Below, piece after piece: positions 61,286 to 64,000 of a DNA stretch of 64,000 nt. Numbering within the stretch: position 1 is the first letter of the stretch; every line of letters starts with the position of its first letter. The translations under genes were made by a program, and so were the position numbers. The notes under the pieces were generated by a model, which saw only the letters and a program-made list of their open reading frames with translations, searched no databases and had not been told where the DNA came from. Origin of the DNA: Sedimenticola_A sp040506895 (GTDB lineage: Bacteria; Pseudomonadota; Gammaproteobacteria; Chromatiales; Chromatiaceae); assembly GCA_040506895.1 (NCBI GenBank), contig JBEVVY010000001.1, forward strand, positions 2,279,116 through 2,343,115. Direction: 5' to 3'.

Positions 61286-62716
61286 TTACCCCAGGATAGG
61301 ATTCACATTCACACCCAATCTTGCGGCAAGCTCTCTCAGGGATCGCCTCTCAAATACCAAAAGCATCAATATCCAAGCGCTTACAATCAAAAGACCAACG
61401 AGCCACCATTGAGTCAATACATCAGAAAAATACACAAAGGCAGAAAAAAGCAAACCAACAGTAACGAGTGGCTTTGACAGGCATCCAAACCAATCAACGG
61501 TTATTTCAAGCTTACGCTTGAGGTAATAAACCAGAAACAAAGCCCTAAGCAAAACCGAGACACTATAACCCACTGCCACATACAGCCACTGGTCGTACTG
61601 GATCCCAATTACAAATCCTACAATGACTCCAAATACACCAATAGTTTTCGATATGGTCATTGCAAACGGTGTGTCTACAGTCTTTATGCATACTTCCATT
61701 GCGACGCAGCTGGAATGGAATGCAATCCATAGTGATAGCGCTACTACGATGTCTCCAACGACGTGCCATTGCTCGCCAAACAGGAGAACAACGAACTCAT
61801 TACCTGACACAAACAGGAACAGTGCCACGGGAAGCGACCAACGGAGGGTGACAAAGAGATGCCAATAGAGGGCCTCTGAAACCTTATCTATCGAAAACTG
61901 AATTTTTCCGTAAACGGACCTGATCACTCTGTTCGCAATTGGCGAGATGGCAGTGTTCTGCACATCAGAAAGATAATAGCCTCTTTCGAAATAGCCGGTC
62001 ACTTGCAAGCTCCATCCAAACCCGAGCAGTATGACTGGTAGCCTTGCGGACAATACATCCATTAACCGTGATCCGATCAATTCGTATCCGTAACGCAACA
62101 ACTTCCGCGCCGTTGCAGAATTGAACCGCCCGCGCCGATCAACTTTAGAGAGATTCTGCATCAAAATGATGAATGTTGCAGACTCAAAAAGCTCTTTGAT
62201 TATCAGGCTCCAGACACCAAAATCAGATACCGCAGCGATTACACCAGCTGATGCACCGACAATTGTGGAAGCAAAAATTGTGGCCGAAACCAATCTGTAT
62301 TTTAAATCCTTCTCAACCCATACCTCCTGTACCGAAGCAGGTAAACGCATCAGGCGGCTAAGGGTAAGGATAAAAAGAAGAGCAACGACCTGGTCACTGA
62401 CCCCAGCAGCCAGAGCAATAAAGAGCCCAATGGTAGCTAGAGCAAGCACACCAAAAACAAGATAGACGGTTATCTTCCACGCGGTGGGTAAAATGTCATC
62501 TTCAGTTTGAAACTTTACTATGCCATCTGCTGAAGCAATATTCACCAGTATAAGCAGAAGTTCCAGAACACTTGACATCAACGCATACTGACCAAAATCC
62601 TCCGGCATCAGGAATCTTGCCAATACTATCTGCGCAATAAAGGAGAATGCCTGCTTGGCGTAGCTGAATGAGCCCAGCCATATCCCTGCAGTCAGCGCTT
62701 TATTACCGATACTCAT
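61286..62716 (-). CDS. Wzx-like polysaccharide flippase (MOP superfamily)
   Basis: A 476-aa membrane protein with about twelve transmembrane segments. It begins with the family pattern WLGSFSYAKQAFSFIAQIVLARFLMPEDFGQYAL, as in WzxC and related oligosaccharide flippases. It would carry the lipid-linked repeat unit across the inner membrane. It lies 68 bp upstream of the interrupted polymerase gene on the same strand, giving the usual Wzx/Wzy pair. Ribosome site is weak. Confidence 0.9.
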   Translation of the reverse strand: MSIGNKALTAGIWLGSFSYAKQAFSFIAQIVLARFLMPEDFGQYALMSSVLELLLILVNIASADGIVKFQTEDDILPTAWKITVYLVFGVLALATIGLFIALAAGVSDQVVALLFILTLSRLMRLPASVQEVWVEKDLKYRLVSATIFASTIVGASAGVIAAVSDFGVWSLIIKELFESATFIILMQNLSKVDRRGRFNSATARKLLRYGYELIGSRLMDVLSARLPVILLGFGWSLQVTGYFERGYYLSDVQNTAISPIANRVIRSVYGKIQFSIDKVSEALYWHLFVTLRWSLPVALFLFVSGNEFVVLLFGEQWHVVGDIVVALSLWIAFHSSCVAMEVCIKTVDTPFAMTISKTIGVFGVIVGFVIGIQYDQWLYVAVGYSVSVLLRALFLVYYLKRKLEITVDWFGCLSKPLVTVGLLFSAFVYFSDVLTQWWLVGLLIVSAWILMLLVFERRSLRELAARLGVNVNPILG

Positions 62717-62787
62717 CTATTTTTCAGTTTCGAAGTATTGGGTTAATTTTCAAGAAAAAATCTCGTTTGGTCAGAAAGCAGATCCAC

Positions 62788-63936
62788 CTAATCAAGAACC
62801 GTCTTGTACAGGGCTTCCATCCGATCCCCATAGTCCCGCCATGAATAGCCCTCTTTCACCTTCATCGAAGCATTGTGAGCCATAGCCTCTCTTATTTCAG
62901 GATTGTCATGTAAATATCTGATTTTTTCCTTCAGCGACTCCACGTCCCTGATTGGCACTACGAAGCCCTCCTTTCCGTCTTCAACTAAATCATCTCCTCC
63001 TGAATTGGTTGTGCAGATCAGAGGCAACGCGCATGCCATGGCTTGCGGCTGCACCATGGACAATCCCTCTTCCAATGAAGGGTGACAGAAAACATCACAC
63101 TGGGAATAGTACCAATAGAGTGAGTCTTGCGGCTGATGCCCAACCAGCTTCACTCTTCCGTTGTCGTATTTCTGAAGATACTCTTTGATTTCATCACTAG
63201 CGGTACCGACAAGCCATAACTCTGAATTTTCCAGGTTGAGTTCAAAAAACGCTTGAAGAAGGTACTGAACACCCTTACGGATAATCAGTCCACCGGCAAA
63301 CACAATCCTGAAAACATCGTCCTCCTTTGCTACCTTCTTGAATTTTTCGAGATCGACTCCATATGGATTGTGCAATAACTTTTTCCTACTGAATCCTTTT
63401 TCCAAGAAAGTTCGCTCAACAAAATTGCTTGGTATCGATATATAATCCGATTCCCGGTACTCGACCAGTTCCCGCTTTGTTATATTCGGGTGATGTCCAC
63501 CGTAATCCTTCCCCTGCAGCGCATACTCCTCTTTGAGTATACGATCCTGGTACTCGATATGACTTGAACCACGCTCAACAATAGTTTTTATGCCAAGACG
63601 GTTCGCTTTTCGTATACATTCTCTGGATGATGCACTCCACCCTACGAAGATATCAGTTTCCGGCGGTATGAATTTTGAAGCAATGTAATCATACAGCTCT
63701 ACCTGCTTAAGGCTTAACCAATTACGGAATATTGAAGGAAAGTAGCGTATAGCCCTGTTGAACACCTCAAGTGGCAAGAGAGAGATAACTCTCTGTCTTG
63801 GTATACCCCATTCGGAAACTTTGCTGTACGGGTAGGTCGTTATAAGCAAATGGAGGTTTCCTTGCCTGTAGAGTTCTCCTGCAAGGTCAAACGCATGAAA
63901 GCGCCCATTGACAGATACCGTGACCTTCATATTCAT
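62788..63936 (-). CDS. Family 4 glycosyltransferase
   Basis: A 382-aa GT-B transferase. The N-terminal domain begins VTVSVNGRFHAFDLAGEL. The C-terminal domain includes FAGGLIIRKGVQYLLQAF and the donor site HPSLEEGLSMVQPQAMA. The start MNMKV is preferred because it overlaps the stop of a preceding gene in ATGA. The base composition is visibly richer in A and T than the left part of the window. Confidence 0.9.
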   Translation of the reverse strand: MNMKVTVSVNGRFHAFDLAGELYRQGNLHLLITTYPYSKVSEWGIPRQRVISLLPLEVFNRAIRYFPSIFRNWLSLKQVELYDYIASKFIPPETDIFVGWSASSRECIRKANRLGIKTIVERGSSHIEYQDRILKEEYALQGKDYGGHHPNITKRELVEYRESDYISIPSNFVERTFLEKGFSRKKLLHNPYGVDLEKFKKVAKEDDVFRIVFAGGLIIRKGVQYLLQAFFELNLENSELWLVGTASDEIKEYLQKYDNGRVKLVGHQPQDSLYWYYSQCDVFCHPSLEEGLSMVQPQAMACALPLICTTNSGGDDLVEDGKEGFVVPIRDVESLKEKIRYLHDNPEIREAMAHNASMKVKEGYSWRDYGDRMEALYKTVLD

Positions 63937-63998
63937 GGCAATGACTTGATAGTTAGAAGCATCTGCTTTAAACCATCGGTATTCGAATACCCTGACTT
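63933..63998 (-). CDS. 3' end of a further cluster gene (partial)
   Basis: An open frame enters from the right edge and ends ...LKQMLLTIKSLP at a TGA that overlaps the start of the next glycosyltransferase by 4 bp (ATGA). The overlap is the same kind as between pssD and pssE. Only 21 residues are visible, too few to name a family. Confidence 0.5.
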   Translation of the reverse strand, partial: KSGYSNTDGLKQMLLTIKSLP

Positions 63999-64000
63999 AA

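Overview
The window is a chromosomal segment of a gammaproteobacterium. The 16S and 23S rRNA, the Kdo transferase waaA, erpA, rapA, dgt, hemL and several gammaproteobacterial DUF families all fit this. A small c-type cytochrome and a CuA-oxidase assembly operon point to a respiring organism, and the 16S looks like that of Chromatiales-type sulfur oxidisers, though that placement is an impression and not a measurement. Most of the window is housekeeping DNA. The distinctive parts are an rRNA region with a readable assembly history, three non-coding repeat elements, a double-length UvrA, and an exopolysaccharide/O-antigen locus whose polymerase gene is broken by an insertion sequence.

Layout. 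1-6612: leader and promoter of an rRNA operon lying beyond the left edge, an mnmM/ytqB-like methyltransferase gene, then a complete leftward rRNA operon (16S-23S-5S) with its promoter at 6585-6612. 6654-13157: tyrS, an M23 peptidoglycan hydrolase, anmK and a ClpC-type unfoldase. 13239-14299: an inverted pair of related non-coding repeats containing an assembly gap. 14357-17061: erpA, a bactofilin, a DUF6776 protein and argC, followed by a candidate small RNA. 17533-23363: DUF4126, hemJ, a second A-type iron-sulfur carrier, DUF5063, then thiD-thiE-hemL. 23445-26446: PCu(A)C, SCO and a FixH-like protein, cytochrome c, a DUF123 protein and a 36-aa membrane peptide. 26605-31728: rapA, a small gene bracketed by two miniature transposable elements, and dgt. 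31893-45380: giant uvrA, a DEAD-box helicase, arfB, cysK, a HAD phosphatase, a hydrolase-like/TlpA fusion and a diguanylate cyclase. 45544-47567: thiC under a TPP riboswitch.

47744-64000 is devoted to the cell surface. manC-manB make GDP-mannose precursors. A leftward cluster encodes glycosyltransferases, a Wzx-like flippase, a Wzy-like polymerase (disrupted by an IS3-family element), a PssD/PssE pair, a carbamoyltransferase, an SDR epimerase/reductase and waaA. Overlapping start and stop codons suggest translational coupling. The right part of this cluster is visibly more AT-rich than the rest, consistent with acquisition by transfer.

Both 200-base N gaps are flanked by exact 91-bp duplications, and the first 91 bases of the window recur exactly at 6429-6519. 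This is the signature of a de Bruijn assembly with a 91-base overlap. It implies that the mnmM-like gene sits between two tandem rRNA operons. No tRNA gene, CRISPR array, prophage or recognisable defence system was seen.
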